A DNA stretch of 64,000 nt from Cognaticolwellia mytili (GTDB taxonomy: Bacteria > Pseudomonadota > Gammaproteobacteria > Enterobacterales > Alteromonadaceae), in the NCBI RefSeq assembly GCF_002104475.1, contig NZ_NBOF01000001.1, positions 1-64,000 of the forward strand. The letters run 5' to 3'. Positions 27,301 to 37,286 of the stretch are shown here, one piece after another. Position numbers and translations under genes: made by a program. The notes beneath the pieces were generated by a model, which saw only the letters and a program-made list of their open reading frames with translations, made no database searches and was not told the origin of the DNA. The first letter of the stretch is position 1. Every line of letters starts with the position of its first letter.

Positions 27301-27346
27301 GTACGATACTAAGTGCTAAAAATACTTTTCTACTTGTTATCTGCAA
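24308..27346 (-). CDS. Hybrid sensor histidine kinase with PAS, receiver and AraC output domain
   Basis: A 1012-residue one-protein signalling chain. Residues 1-320 hold about eight to ten hydrophobic helices of an unknown sensor. A PAS domain covers about 360-475, HisKA holds phospho-accepting His492 (SHEFRTP), HATPase has Asn605 (NLIANAIKY) and the DTGIGID, GVGIGLS glycine boxes, REC has Asp789 (DLIVCDIML), and an AraC helix-turn-helix ends the protein (915-1000, with GFSSQTYFGRCFKEHYACTP). All catalytic residues are intact. It probably phosphorylates its own receiver to control DNA binding, like Bacteroidota hybrid two-component regulators. TTG start at 27346, because no ATG or GTG lies between the upstream stop and the first helix. 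It overlaps the propeller-sensor gene tail to tail by 9 bp. Confidence 0.92.
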   Translation of the reverse strand: MQITSRKVFLALSIVLTLLPYYFIGQFFAPNNDIWQVITLLLLQMISASFVVISYLRIISKQLKLFWQFMSLAVTSALISHFLLNFTLITHNLFLVDFFSLFSYFFILLAIETKPHISKTRINRNISSRVPAIFFTLTCFSYLVVLPLEFAATNAAKVLSSKLFHLLIVTLIFMRLVVTSYQCRGKHWCQIYCMLAIAAAAMLVNNSITYFNLFDTFSYIGAKNIISLPSYFFNLLTLLPYCALIFAANSSLAFSVTATETQERSMPELYLILLTVTLISFHLAGIELNLHYKTPSYLQSLLVITWLVIAFSLLTLIAYRKNKQNITNEQQISLQKSAQDELVKLNLLLTNSMINSEDKAIVNVSSNAILTTAVDGKVLSANPAAVQLFQCLEREIVGSRVNSFFSSDDEMHYFFDFKSNVYTLQRKEVGISKECTAIRKDGTNFPVQAELQWADRDEKPLVVITFINLTARKLAEQQALDLKDKFIANISHEFRTPLTIINGILDRYLIKQHTDEEGKELQTAKRNGLRLVRMVEQLLELSRLSDNPKLTIATYRLHTLMAMPADSFARLAKQNNLSLSCDIPDDIWLECDAQAFEKIIFNLIANAIKYTPAGGDIKVMAHKSNDHFTLDIIDTGIGIDSASQAKIFERFQRADDEKNRGVFGVGIGLSLVSELVKAHQWKISVVSEYNNGSKFSLTIPCTPAIEDEKSTPTSISQTEVSSLLVEQHQSHQEKKPAHQKVILVIEDNLDMQTHIKQVIEQQHHCLLADSGEQGLVLAQEYMPDLIVCDIMLTGIDGFAVLKQLKSHEMTSHIPVILLTARSDLDSRLYGLNLQADEYLSKPFNHQELLTRISNLIAGRAQLQKNYFENFKKDLQKTRKDNSFNNVADLTQVDSEELTLDSKFLEKLEMMTAKVYMDTDLDIIRLATEMAMSERQLQRKIKVLLGITPNNFIKEFRLKKAKVLLQNGSQIGRIALDVGFSSQTYFGRCFKEHYACTPKQYQQQLQQKQRLSS

Positions 27347-27855
27347 ATCTATAACCCACTAGATGATGACAACACTTATATTAGCTTTATTCGAGTTGGC
27401 ATTTTTATCGTTGCTAGCAGTATACATTATGTTAATTTTTTGTGAATCTTTGTGACGTGGATATTAGAGGCTGCTGCTTTTTGTTTGTATGTTCAGCAAT
27501 AGACTGACTTTAATGTTAGTAAAACACAATGAATGAGATTTGGTTGTTCAAAGTAAGTGAAATTCTAATGCAGCTAGCGTTAAAACAGACATTGCCCAAG
27601 GCTAAAGTCGTCTTGTTTTGTGTTGGAAATAGTTAAGTTAGATGACTAAATTACCCCATCTTGTCTTAATTAAGTAGATTTTATCTCGCAGCTTAATTAT
27701 TGAACAAAGTTCAACAGCCCCTAGCATTATAAAATTAATTAAAGAGTCGGTTGGGTGTTCTGTCAGCCAAGTAGATGATAAAAATCCCGCCTTGAACTAT
27801 ACAGTTAAGGCGGGCTAAATCCTGATTCTTACTAAGCGCTATTTATTAATGCAAT
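27347..27855. other. Intergenic region between histidine kinase and RND genes
   Basis: About 509 bases with no convincing coding frame. The right end holds the RND terminator listed separately; the left end should hold the kinase promoter. I see nothing else in it. Confidence 0.4.
27786..27814 (-). terminator. Terminator of the first RND operon
   Basis: Perfect arms CCCGCCTT and AAGGCGGG around a 13-base loop, followed on the minus strand by ATTTTTATC. It lies 42 bases past the RND pump stop codon. Confidence 0.88.
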
Positions 27856-30800
27856 TTAACTGTTATCATCTTCCACTTCTTTCTTTGAAGATAACGTTTT
27901 CACAGGGTTAAATCTTTCTTTAATGGTTTGCATCAAAACATACAAAGATGGGATGAATAGTGTACCTACAAAGGTCGCCATTATCATACCCATTAGCACG
28001 ACCCAACCAATAACCATACGACTAGAAGCGCCAGCACCTGAAGCAAAAGCGAGTGGTAACACACCTAAAATGAATGATAAAGCTGTCATCAATACCGCTC
28101 TAAAGCGCAGTTTAGCTGCACTATGAGCGGCCTCGATAATACTCATACCACTCTCTCGTTGCTCTTTCGCAAACTCGACAATTAAAATTGCACTTTTACT
28201 TGCCAAACCAATTAACATTACCATTCCGACTTGTGCATAGAGATCGTTATTGATAAACGGAAAAAGGATAATAGGTATTAGAGCCCCAAAAATAGCAATA
28301 ACAACAGATAAAATTACTGCAATGGGAGCACTCCAGCTTTCATATTGAGCTACTAGAAATAAGTAGGCAAAAATAAAGGCTAGTGAGAAAATAAGTACAA
28401 CAGAACTACCCGCTTCTTGCTCTTGTACTGCTGTTCCTGTCCACTCAATTGCATAACCGTCAGGTAAGGCTTGCTCTACAACTTCTTCAAAAGCGATTAA
28501 AGCATCACCTGAACTAAAACCAGCAGCAGCATTACCTTGCACAGTTGCTGATTTTCTCATGTTGTAACGATTAATAACTTGTGGACCCAAAATAGGTGAT
28601 ACTTCAACTAAAGCATTTAATGGCACCATACCGTTATCACGGTTACGAACATGAATACGACTCAAGTCTGTAATAGACTGGCGGTATTCTGCTTCAGCTT
28701 GGATCATCACCCGATAAACTTTGCCGTAAAGGTTAAAGTCATTAATGTAAGATGAGCCAAAATTACTTTGCAGAGTTGAAAATATTTCTTGAACGCTAAT
28801 ACCCAATGTTTCGGCTTTATCACGATCAATATCAATAAAATATTGGGGAACGTTAGCACTGTAAGTACTAAAAACGCCATTTAACCGAGCGTCTTGATTA
28901 GCGGCAAACACTAAGCTACGTGTTGCTTGTGCCAATTCATCAGCGCTACCACCATTAAGATCTAACAGCTTGGCTTCAAAACCTCCACCGGTACCTAAAC
29001 CCATAATCGCAGGCATAGGAAAAACAAAGCCGTCAGCGGCAGGAATTGTTGCAAGTTGTTGATTTAATTTTCCAAGAATATTATACCACTGTAACGGTGC
29101 AGTTGTTCTCTCATCCCAAGGGGTAAGTATTGGGATAATTAAAGCTGCATTAGAGGCTGCTCCCGATATAATAGAAAAACCTGAAATAGCAATAACGTCT
29201 GACACGCCATCAACTTCCAACATTAAATCTGTTGCCTGCTTTATTATTTCTTCAGTGCGGTTAAGTGAAGCACCATCAGGCAGTTGAATATGAGACATAA
29301 AATAACCGTTGTCTTCTAGTGGTAAAAAGCCTGTTGGCGCTACTTTAAATAACCCTAGCGTACCAGCAATGAAAGCTACCATTATTACGACTGTTACCAT
29401 AATATGGCGATTAAGTTTATCAACTACTTTAATGTACTTATCACGGCTGTTATCGACTAAACGGCTAAAGAGTAATAAAAAGCCTTTAGCTTTACCTGTA
29501 TCACTATTAAGTAATAGCCCAGATAATGCAGGCGCTAAAGTTAAGGCATTGATTGATGAAATACCAACAGCGACACTAATAGTAATAGCAAATTGTTTAT
29601 ATAACTCACCTGTTATACCGGGCATAAAAGCAACGGGAATAAATACTGCCATAAGCACTAAAGTAGTTGCTATTACAGGGCTAAATACCTCTTTCATTGC
29701 AATAGCTGTTGCTTCTTTTGCGGTATATTTACCTGTATCCAAATGTCGTTGAACATTTTCAACGACTACAATACAGTCATCAACCACAATGCCTATTGCT
29801 AAAACAATCGCGAATAAAGAAATGGTATTGGCGGTAAAGCCCGCGGCATAGAGTATTGCAAAGGTACCAATCAATGAGACCGGGATAGCAATAGCCGGAA
29901 TTAGCGTTGAACGCCAATCACCTAAAAATAAAAACGTTACTAAAACAACTAACACAAAGGTAATGAATAAAGTGGTAATAACTTCACTAATTGATGAACG
30001 GACAAATTTAGTCGTGTCGTAAAGTACTTTATATTCAAGCGCTTCAGGAAAGCGCGCAGCTAACTCATCTAAAGTTTTATAGACGTCATCAGCCACGTTT
30101 AATGCATTAGCACCTGGTGATTGATAAATAGCAATTGCCGCTGAAGGTTTTCCATTTAAAGTACTACTAGAGCTATAAGACTGCGAACCGAGCTCTAAAC
30201 GAGCGATATCTTTAAGTCGCAAAAATGACCCATCTGCATTAGCTCGAATAGTGATGTTTTCAAACTCTTCAACAGAGGTTAAACGTCCTTTAGCTTGCAA
30301 GGTATATTGAAACTGTTGACTATTTTCAAAGGGTGGAGCGCCTATTTGGCCTGCTGAAGCTTGAATGTTTTGACTGCGAATTGCACTGGCAACATCAGAT
30401 GTTGTTAAGTTAAGTGCGGTTAAACGCTCAGGTGATAACCACACTCGCATGCCATAATCTTTAGCCCCAAATTGACTGACATTTCCGACACCATTAATTC
30501 GTGATATCGCATCTTGAACATATATAGAGCTGTAATTACTTAAGAATACATCATCATGGCTTTCATCTGATGAAATAAGATTAACTACCATCAACATACT
30601 TGATGACTGCTTTTTCGTGGTTACGCCTTGTTGTGTTACTTCTGAAGGTAGTTTAGCCGTTGCTTGTGCCACTCTATTTTGCACATTTACTGCGGCAATA
30701 TCAGGGTCGGTTCCAACTTCAAAAGTAACGGTTAGTGCATAGCTGCCATCATTGCCATTACTTGACGACATATATAGCATGTTTTCCACGCCATTTACTT

Positions 30801-31005
30801 CTGCCTCAATGATTGAAGCGACGGATTGCTCTACGACATCAGCACTTGCACCAGGGTAAGAAGTTGTCACTTGTACCTGTGGTGGTGTAATCTCAGGAAA
30901 CTGATTAACAGGAATCGCATTAAGCGCCAATGTGCCAGCAATCATAATAACGATGGCGATAACAAAGGCAAATTTAGGCCGATTTATAAAAAATATTGAA
31001 AACAT
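27856..31005 (-). CDS. RND efflux pump inner-membrane transporter (AcrB/MexB type, HAE1)
   Basis: A 1049-residue proton-driven multidrug exporter that forms the trimeric inner-membrane part of a tripartite pump. Family marks are the N-terminal [20 protein letters not shown], then [40 protein letters not shown], and the transmembrane 4 proton-relay motif [20 protein letters not shown] with two aspartates. Length matches AcrB (about 1049). It lies 3 bases after the adaptor gene in one operon. No TolC-like outer-membrane gene is adjacent, so the pump presumably uses a general TolC encoded elsewhere. No regulator lies next to it. Confidence 0.96.
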   Translation of the reverse strand: MFSIFFINRPKFAFVIAIVIMIAGTLALNAIPVNQFPEITPPQVQVTTSYPGASADVVEQSVASIIEAEVNGVENMLYMSSSNGNDGSYALTVTFEVGTDPDIAAVNVQNRVAQATAKLPSEVTQQGVTTKKQSSSMLMVVNLISSDESHDDVFLSNYSSIYVQDAISRINGVGNVSQFGAKDYGMRVWLSPERLTALNLTTSDVASAIRSQNIQASAGQIGAPPFENSQQFQYTLQAKGRLTSVEEFENITIRANADGSFLRLKDIARLELGSQSYSSSSTLNGKPSAAIAIYQSPGANALNVADDVYKTLDELAARFPEALEYKVLYDTTKFVRSSISEVITTLFITFVLVVLVTFLFLGDWRSTLIPAIAIPVSLIGTFAILYAAGFTANTISLFAIVLAIGIVVDDCIVVVENVQRHLDTGKYTAKEATAIAMKEVFSPVIATTLVLMAVFIPVAFMPGITGELYKQFAITISVAVGISSINALTLAPALSGLLLNSDTGKAKGFLLLFSRLVDNSRDKYIKVVDKLNRHIMVTVVIMVAFIAGTLGLFKVAPTGFLPLEDNGYFMSHIQLPDGASLNRTEEIIKQATDLMLEVDGVSDVIAISGFSIISGAASNAALIIPILTPWDERTTAPLQWYNILGKLNQQLATIPAADGFVFPMPAIMGLGTGGGFEAKLLDLNGGSADELAQATRSLVFAANQDARLNGVFSTYSANVPQYFIDIDRDKAETLGISVQEIFSTLQSNFGSSYINDFNLYGKVYRVMIQAEAEYRQSITDLSRIHVRNRDNGMVPLNALVEVSPILGPQVINRYNMRKSATVQGNAAAGFSSGDALIAFEEVVEQALPDGYAIEWTGTAVQEQEAGSSVVLIFSLAFIFAYLFLVAQYESWSAPIAVILSVVIAIFGALIPIILFPFINNDLYAQVGMVMLIGLASKSAILIVEFAKEQRESGMSIIEAAHSAAKLRFRAVLMTALSFILGVLPLAFASGAGASSRMVIGWVVLMGMIMATFVGTLFIPSLYVLMQTIKERFNPVKTLSSKKEVEDDNS

Positions 31006-31008
31006 TGC

Positions 31009-32118
31009 CTAGCCCTCCATCGGGTTCACGCTGCCACCTGCTCTTACTTTTTGCAGGCCTTCAATAATTACTTTATCTCCTTCATTTAACCCAGTTAGTA
31101 CTTCCCACTCACCATCAATTTGTTGGCCAACAGTAATACGTTTAACACTGACAACATTATCTTGAGTAACAACTAAAACAAAGTAGCCCTGTTTATCCTT
31201 TTGTACAGCAGACTGTTTTACAACCAAGCCCATGACCGTTTTCTTATCAGTTATTACAACTTGTACTAGCTCACCAGGTAGTAAAACGCCACGGCTGTTA
31301 GCAAACTCAGCCCGTACTAAAATAGTGTCTGTTGAGGTGTTTACTGAGGTATCAACATAATTAAATTTTCCTGGCTCTGGATAAAAAGAGCCATCAGATA
31401 GTTTTATCGTCGGCGCTACTGGTGGGTTCTTTAAATTTATTCCTCTTCGACGTGCCTCTAACATAGATTTTTCACTAACTGACAGCGTTATATGAATAGG
31501 ATCCATACGAGTTACGGTAGTTAATACTTCTGAATTTGTACTTAGCAAATTACCCACACTGTATTTTTCTCGGGCTACGCGGCCATCAATAGGCGAATAG
31601 ATTTTTGTGTAACTTAAATCAAGTTGTGCTTTTTTTAACTGTGCTTGCGCTTTCAGTGCATTAGCTTTCGCAACTAATTGTTCCGCCTTAACTTTATCAA
31701 AGTCAGCCTGAGACGCTACACCACGCTTTTTGAGATCTTTTTGTCGTGTAAAGTCAGCGTTAGCTCGTGATAAATTAGCCTTAGCACTAGCAAGATCTGC
31801 TTCACTTTGTTGTACTTGTAATTGATAAACATCAGGCTCAATTTCAAACAATAACTGCCCCGCAGTAACTTGCGTACCTTCTTGAAAGTCACGCTTAGTT
31901 AAAAAACCACTGACTCGTGCTCTAATATCTACTTTGCTTTGCGCTTCTACTCGTCCAACCAATTGGAATGATGGTGTTACACCTTTCGGTTGAACAGTTT
32001 GCACAATGACGCTAGGAGAAGGGGCATCTTGGGCATTAGCAACACCTAAAATAGTGAATAGAGTACTAAAAACAATAAAAGAAGAAAATTTTCTTCTAAA
32101 AGTTAAGGAGTTGGTCAC
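31009..32118 (-). CDS. RND efflux periplasmic adaptor (AcrA/MexA type)
   Basis: A 369-residue membrane-fusion protein joining the RND pump to an outer-membrane channel. It has a signal peptide (FIVFSTLFTILGVANAQ), a lipoyl half (VEAQSKVDIRARVSGFLTKR, then DFQEGTQVTAGQLLFEIEP), a coiled-coil hairpin about 95-165 (QSEADLASAKANLSRANADF...KAEQLVAKANALKAQAQL), the second lipoyl half (YTKIYSPIDGRVAREKY) and a beta-barrel plus membrane-proximal domain. There is no lipobox Cys at the cleavage site, so it appears to be a soluble periplasmic form. First gene of the two-gene operon. Confidence 0.95.
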   Translation of the reverse strand: MTNSLTFRRKFSSFIVFSTLFTILGVANAQDAPSPSVIVQTVQPKGVTPSFQLVGRVEAQSKVDIRARVSGFLTKRDFQEGTQVTAGQLLFEIEPDVYQLQVQQSEADLASAKANLSRANADFTRQKDLKKRGVASQADFDKVKAEQLVAKANALKAQAQLKKAQLDLSYTKIYSPIDGRVAREKYSVGNLLSTNSEVLTTVTRMDPIHITLSVSEKSMLEARRRGINLKNPPVAPTIKLSDGSFYPEPGKFNYVDTSVNTSTDTILVRAEFANSRGVLLPGELVQVVITDKKTVMGLVVKQSAVQKDKQGYFVLVVTQDNVVSVKRITVGQQIDGEWEVLTGLNEGDKVIIEGLQKVRAGGSVNPMEG

Positions 32119-32639
32119 AGTATATATTCCTTTAAATAAATATTATTTTAAACTTACAATAAGGCTTGTCTTTGAGCAATGTACAATCAGAAAATATAGT
32201 ATAAGAACGACTTAACTAGTTATTAGTTTTATGAGTTGCTTAGTAATAACTAGAATGGCTAAAGCTGTGCCATTCAATCAATATATGGTCTAGGTAATGA
32301 ACTTATCGTTTGGTTCTCATAAATGCTAAGGCATGTTGCTTTAACTCTAACTTTATTACATTCGCTAGGTATATTTCCTTAGTCATTAGAACGTTTTATT
32401 AATAGAAAATACACTACAAAATGTAAACGAAAGCAAATTATGAAGATTGTAGTGCCTAAATTTTTTACTGTAGATGAATATAAAGAATTTTCCAAATAAA
32501 ATCATTGGTTTAATTGCAGTAGCTCTGTTTGGTAATGAGTATAATTAACAATCGTCGCTATTGCTAATTATTCAGTTAAATATAATTTTAGTTAAATAAA
32601 TTGTCACTTCTAAAGTATGGCATCTATTTGGGGTACTGA
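32119..32639. other. Intergenic, nothing recognised
   Basis: About 521 AT-rich bases lie between the RND adaptor start and the metallopeptidase stop. They should contain the efflux operon promoter near 32150. I see no operator, RNA gene or coding frame worth listing. Confidence 0.4.
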
Positions 32640-33149
32640 TTACAGATATATATCACCATTATTTTCAAATTCAGTAAGGTAAATTCGCGTCATTAATTCT
32701 AGCTGATGATAATCTGGCAGCATGTGTTCACAAAGTTTATAAAATGCTTTGTTATGATCTTTTTCCTTCAAATGAGCAAGTTCATGTACTACGATCATTT
32801 TCAATAGTGCCTCAGGTGCTTTCTTAAATAAACTACCGATACGAAGTTCATTTTTACTTTTTAATTTATTACCTTGCACGCGAGAAACATAAGTGTGTAA
32901 GCCAAGTGCATTGTTAACAATATGAATTTTATCATCGTATTTAACTTGGCTTAGTGGTGCTGATTTTTTAAGAAATTGTTGCTTCAGCGCTAAGGTATAT
33001 TGGCGTAATGCTTTGTCTGTTGTTATCTCGTGTGGTACTGGAAATTGGCCTAATAAATACGACTGCAATTTTTCTTCTTTAATGAGCTTCATTACTTGCT
33101 GTTGTATGTCATTAGAATAATGAGATAAGTATTTTAACGTTCTTGGCAT
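32640..33149 (-). CDS. YgjP-like metallopeptidase (DUF45/WLM type)
   Basis: A 169-residue protein with the zinc-protease signature HELAHLKEKDHNKAFY, where the two His and Glu of HELAH (about 122-126) and the following His of EKDH are the usual metal and catalytic residues of the DUF45/YgjP family. The rest has the family's strand-rich middle (SQVKYDDKIHIVNNALGLHT, then YVSRVQGNKLKSKNEL). YgjP is a short, presumed cytoplasmic M48-like peptidase of unknown substrate. The start codon lies after a weak ribosome site. It stands alone, and no membrane helix is seen. Confidence 0.85.
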   Translation of the reverse strand: MPRTLKYLSHYSNDIQQQVMKLIKEEKLQSYLLGQFPVPHEITTDKALRQYTLALKQQFLKKSAPLSQVKYDDKIHIVNNALGLHTYVSRVQGNKLKSKNELRIGSLFKKAPEALLKMIVVHELAHLKEKDHNKAFYKLCEHMLPDYHQLELMTRIYLTEFENNGDIYL

Positions 33150-33998
33150 TTTGTTTAATTATGTCTTTATTAGTAGTAAGGTCGCTAGTTTACGCCATTT
33201 TTCCTTGGCATTTATTATTTTCTGTTTGATATAGAGGTCGTTGTACAACGTTAATAGCTCAAGAGTAATTTGCTACATCGCACATTATACACTAGCGCGT
33301 AAAATGTTTAATCGTATTTACGTAACACCAGCTGAATGAGCTGCATAGGCCTATATTATGCTCTTGATGGCAGTGACTTATTTAGGGGGTGTTGATCTTT
33401 GTTTAATAATTCAGCTGAGTGATAAAGTCGCCTTAATCAAGGCGGAAATTGTGCTATTTAGTCGTCTAAATTAACTATTTTCAACGCAGGGTAAGGCTCT
33501 TTTAGCCTCAGCCCTAATAGGCAATGGCTACTTTTAACACTATCTGCATTAGCATTTCACTCATTTGGAACAACCAAACCATATTCATGCTGCTTTGTTA
33601 TTGTTAAAAATTTCCTATTGCTGAAAATATCAACACACCCTAGTGTGATATGAAGATGAGAGCAGGGTAAATGACGGTTATTGACTCTGCTTTATTGTCA
33701 CAAGAATGGTGTTGTAGGTATCTTTAATTCACCTCCCACAAATTAAAAGATGTAGCAGCTTAACTTATATTTTTTTAATACCTTTGTTGAAATAATTTAC
33801 ATCGACAGCCTTTCTTTATCAACCTCGCACACATCGCGTTTAGTCGGACTAATTTTACAGCGATAAACTTTGTGTACGCGCATGCTCATTAATATTGCTT
33901 TTTGTGTTAGAAAAATGATTACATTTTTAAAATCACAATAAAAAGTAACTCTTATTTTACTTGACTTTATTACCATAAAGTTAAAAACAAGGTTTCAA
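33150..33998. other. Long intergenic region with no gene seen
   Basis: About 850 bases without a credible coding frame on either strand. It contains two short hairpins, CGCCTT/AAGGCG near 33430 and CACAC/GTGTG near 33640, neither followed by a clear T run. The right end is the leader of the DUF417 gene. The stretch may hold an old mobile-element scar or an RNA gene, but nothing in it can be matched by eye. Confidence 0.45.
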
Positions 33999-34847
33999 AT
34001 GAATACTTTATTTACTAGAAAAATAGTTTCAACACTTATTTTTATAAGTTTATCTTTGATAGGTATCTCTTTTTTACTTGGCGCTAATCCAAAGGCAATA
34101 GAAGCAACTTATTCTATATTTAATTTAACTAACATCTTATCTGTTAATTTATTATCAAATATTACAGGCGCGGTAATGGTTATTAGCGCAATTGTTGTAT
34201 TAATGTCTTTAAAATATGAAAGTTTAAAGCCTCAAGGCTTTGTTTTGCTTATTTTAATTGCCATAATTCCATTACTTACGTTATTAAGCCCAACGAGGTA
34301 TATACCTGCTGAAGGTGGATTTCCTGTACTGGGCTCGGGCCAGGGGATTATCAAGTATTTTTCTTTGATAGCCCTTAGTTTGTTTTTGTATGGTAGAGAA
34401 AAGATGACAATGAATGTGCTTTCTTGGTTGAACTTTTTACCTGTAGCACTGGTTCTTTTATGGATTGGTGGTTTAAAGTTTATGACTTTTGAAGCCAATG
34501 GAATTGTAAGGTTAGTTGAAAATTCACCTTTTATGTCATGGCTTTACGAATTGTTTAGCGTACAAATGGCATCGAATCTTATTGGCTTGTTTGATATTAT
34601 TGCATTTATATTTTTTGGTATTGCAATATATAAGCAATGGAAGGTAGTCGCAATTGTGTCGGGATTAGCATGTGCCAGCGTATTTATAATGACACAAACC
34701 TTTTTGTTCACTACTCCAGACACTTTCTCTACAGAGACACTGTTTGGGAGGCTGGGTCAGTTTGTGCTTAAAGATCTTTGGTTTATTGCTAATTTAGTTG
34801 TTGTTACCTATTTTAATCGTGATTGGCTCATTGGAAAACCGGAATAA
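33999..34847 (+). CDS. DUF417 (YkgB/RclC) family membrane protein
   Basis: A 282-residue multi-pass membrane protein. The C-terminal 150 residues match DUF417 through LLWIGGLKFMTFEANGIVRL, then VENSPFMSWLYELFSV, and FGRLGQFVLKDLWFIANLVV. In E. coli the family includes RclC, part of a reactive-chlorine-resistance system, though its own action is not known. The N-terminal half holds about four more helices, making it longer than E. coli RclC (about 200 residues). The gene stands alone between long gaps, with no Rcl-type oxidoreductase beside it, so a redox role here is only suggested by the family. Confidence 0.83.
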   Translation: MNTLFTRKIVSTLIFISLSLIGISFLLGANPKAIEATYSIFNLTNILSVNLLSNITGAVMVISAIVVLMSLKYESLKPQGFVLLILIAIIPLLTLLSPTRYIPAEGGFPVLGSGQGIIKYFSLIALSLFLYGREKMTMNVLSWLNFLPVALVLLWIGGLKFMTFEANGIVRLVENSPFMSWLYELFSVQMASNLIGLFDIIAFIFFGIAIYKQWKVVAIVSGLACASVFIMTQTFLFTTPDTFSTETLFGRLGQFVLKDLWFIANLVVVTYFNRDWLIGKPE

Positions 34848-35382
34848 AAATAAGTAAAAATTAAATTTGAAAATACCTGTCAGCTAATCACTGATGGGTG
34901 CTTTGTATTTTTTACTATAAATGAGGCCAACACTTATGTTCAATTATCTACCATCAATATCTATATACTTGTTATGTTCCGTAAATAAAATATAAAACTG
35001 TATAGAAACAATCTTCTCCAATTTGTTTATTTCTCAATTGAGTGTGACTTACTGTAAAACAAAGAAATATTTTAAATTTTAATATTATCCCAATAAATTC
35101 ATCAGTGCTTCAACTCGTTATGATTAATGCAAAAAAACTTTGCTTTTTTATTCACGAAGCAATACTTCAATTAAGAACATTTCTTAAAACTAAATTAACT
35201 GCTAGCCGTTGCTTTTATATGAGATCACCTCAATAGTAAGTTAACGATATTTAATTTAAACCTATGTTATGCATCATTTTACTTTCCCAGATAATATAGA
35301 GTCTATTATCTGGGATATATTGATTTCTTAAGCAATATTATGTGTACATGAATATAAAGTGTTTTGATAAGCAAAATAATGA
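34848..35382. other. Intergenic region with one perfect hairpin
   Basis: About 535 bases between convergent genes (DUF417 and pgi). Apart from the perfect 11-bp inverted repeat at 35286-35314 nothing is recognised. Confidence 0.4.
35286..35314 (-). terminator. Perfect inverted repeat downstream of pgi
   Basis: Arms CCCAGATAATA and TATTATCTGGG are perfect 11-bp complements around a 7-base loop, 69 bases past the pgi stop codon. There is no T run on the minus strand, so it may stabilise the mRNA end or act as a rho-linked terminator instead of a simple intrinsic one. Confidence 0.55.
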
Positions 35383-37026
35383 TTATTTGGTGTAGCTTTG
35401 ATAAAAGTTAATTAAGCCGGTGGTTGAGCTATCGTGTTGCTCGCTTAGTTGCCCAGTAGATAACTCTTCTTGAATATTATTGGCTAAACCTTTTCCAAGT
35501 TCCACACCCCACTGATCAAAAGAACAAATCTGTAAAATAATGCCTTGAACAAATATCTTATGTTCGTACAAAGCAATTAAGCTACCTAGTGAACGTGGTG
35601 AAATACGTTTCATTAAAATGGTATTGGTAGGGCGGTTGCCTTTGTGTACTTTATGCGGTGCTACTTTGTCTATGTAGTCTTGTGTGCGGCCTTTGGCTTT
35701 CAAATCCGCTCGTACTTGAGTTTCATCAACCCCTTGCATTAGTGCTTGTGTTTGGGCAAAAAAGTTAGCCATTAAGGTTTCATGATGCCCCTGCACAGGT
35801 GTAACACTTTCTACAGAGCCAATAAAATCGGCAGGAACAACGTTATTGCTTTGGTGTAAATACTGATAAAAAGCATGCTGGCCATTGATACCTAATTCAC
35901 CCCAAATTGAAGGAACAGTAGAATAAGAAATAGATTTACCATCCCAAGCGACTGACTTACCGTTACTTTCCATTTCTGCTTGCTGTAAATAGGCTGACAG
36001 CATGTGTAATGATTGATCGTATGGTAATATTGCCTGAGACTGCGCACCTAAAAATGTGCAGTTCCAAACACTTAGCAAAGCTAATATAACGGGGGCGTTT
36101 TCTTCCAATGGCGTATTACAAAAGTGTTGATCGAGTTCATACGCACCTTCAAGTAGTTCGATGAAACGCTCAAAGCCAAGATCAATAGCAATAGGTAAAC
36201 CGATAGCAGACCAAAGCGAGAAACGGCCGCCAACCCAATCCCACATGTCAAAAATATTTTCTTCATCAATGCCAAACTCAGTGGCATTTTTTTTGTTAGA
36301 TGATACTGCGACAAAGTGTTTAGCAATAGCGGACTGATCAAAAGAAGAAGAGACTAACCATTTCATTGCTGTTTTAGCGTTAGTCATAGTTTCAGTTGTC
36401 GTAAAGGTCTTACTTGAAACAATAAACAATACTTTTTCTGGATTTAATGGACGAAGAACATTAGCAATTTGCGTACCGTCAACGTTAGAAACATAATGAA
36501 CATTAACGCTATTATCACTATATTGCTTAAGTGCTTCAGTAACCATTTGAGGGCCTAAATTCGAGCCACCAACACCAATGTTTACCACGTCAGTAATACG
36601 TTTACCTGAATAACCTTTCCATAGCCCTTGGCGCACTTTATCACTAAATTTTTTCATTTTGTCTAGTGCCAATTGCACGTCAACATTAATATCTTTACCT
36701 TCGAGTATAAGAGGGGTTTCACTACGATTTCTTAATGCCGTATGCAATACCGCGCGATCTTCGGTGCGGTTAATTTTCTCACCATTAAACATTTTCTCAC
36801 GCCAAGCTTCTACATCACTTTCTATTGCTAAGTTTATTAACAAATCCATTGTAGAGTCTGAGATTAAATTTTTTGAATAATCGACTAGAAAAGGTGCAAG
36901 TTGTATGGAAAATTTTTCAAAACGCTTGGGATCTTGCTTAAATAGCTCACTCATATGTTGCTGTTTAATTTCATCAGCATGACTTGTTAACTTTTTCCAG
37001 CTAGGTAACGAGGTTCTATTTTGCAT
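35383..37026 (-). CDS. pgi: Glucose-6-phosphate isomerase
   Basis: A 547-residue cytoplasmic enzyme of glycolysis and gluconeogenesis that interconverts glucose-6-phosphate and fructose-6-phosphate. Length and motifs match bacterial Pgi: VVNIGVGGSNLGPQMV, the FIVSSKTFTTTETMTNA block, VGGRFSLWSAIGLPIA (a PGI signature), and near the end FDQWGVELGKGLANNI (second signature). The catalytic His and Lys are in INGQHAFYQYLH and WGVELGKGLA. The ATG follows a TGGAGAAAAA ribosome site. It is a single-gene unit, with a divergent LysR gene 260 bases upstream. Confidence 0.98.
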   Translation of the reverse strand: MQNRTSLPSWKKLTSHADEIKQQHMSELFKQDPKRFEKFSIQLAPFLVDYSKNLISDSTMDLLINLAIESDVEAWREKMFNGEKINRTEDRAVLHTALRNRSETPLILEGKDINVDVQLALDKMKKFSDKVRQGLWKGYSGKRITDVVNIGVGGSNLGPQMVTEALKQYSDNSVNVHYVSNVDGTQIANVLRPLNPEKVLFIVSSKTFTTTETMTNAKTAMKWLVSSSFDQSAIAKHFVAVSSNKKNATEFGIDEENIFDMWDWVGGRFSLWSAIGLPIAIDLGFERFIELLEGAYELDQHFCNTPLEENAPVILALLSVWNCTFLGAQSQAILPYDQSLHMLSAYLQQAEMESNGKSVAWDGKSISYSTVPSIWGELGINGQHAFYQYLHQSNNVVPADFIGSVESVTPVQGHHETLMANFFAQTQALMQGVDETQVRADLKAKGRTQDYIDKVAPHKVHKGNRPTNTILMKRISPRSLGSLIALYEHKIFVQGIILQICSFDQWGVELGKGLANNIQEELSTGQLSEQHDSSTTGLINFYQSYTK

Positions 37027-37286
37027 TTTTTCTCCAGTTGGGTATTTGAGCGTTAGTAAAGTCGCTATGACTTATAAACGACTTGAACGCTATTCAACAT
37101 ACTATTACTATCGCAGTCTTGTGTACCAATAATTAATTGATCTATTAAGCTGTTAATTAGTTATTTGCTTGACCATATGGTCAAGTTTTGATTATTAAAA
37201 CATTTTATGGCTGAATGCTAAATAACTTTTACCATTTTTAATCAGTGTGCAATAATTTTTCAACACGAAATTATTAGATTTACTTT

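Noticed and set aside
33380-33640. Possible insertion-sequence scar in the long gap
   Set aside because: No transposase residue pattern or clear terminal repeats could be found by eye.
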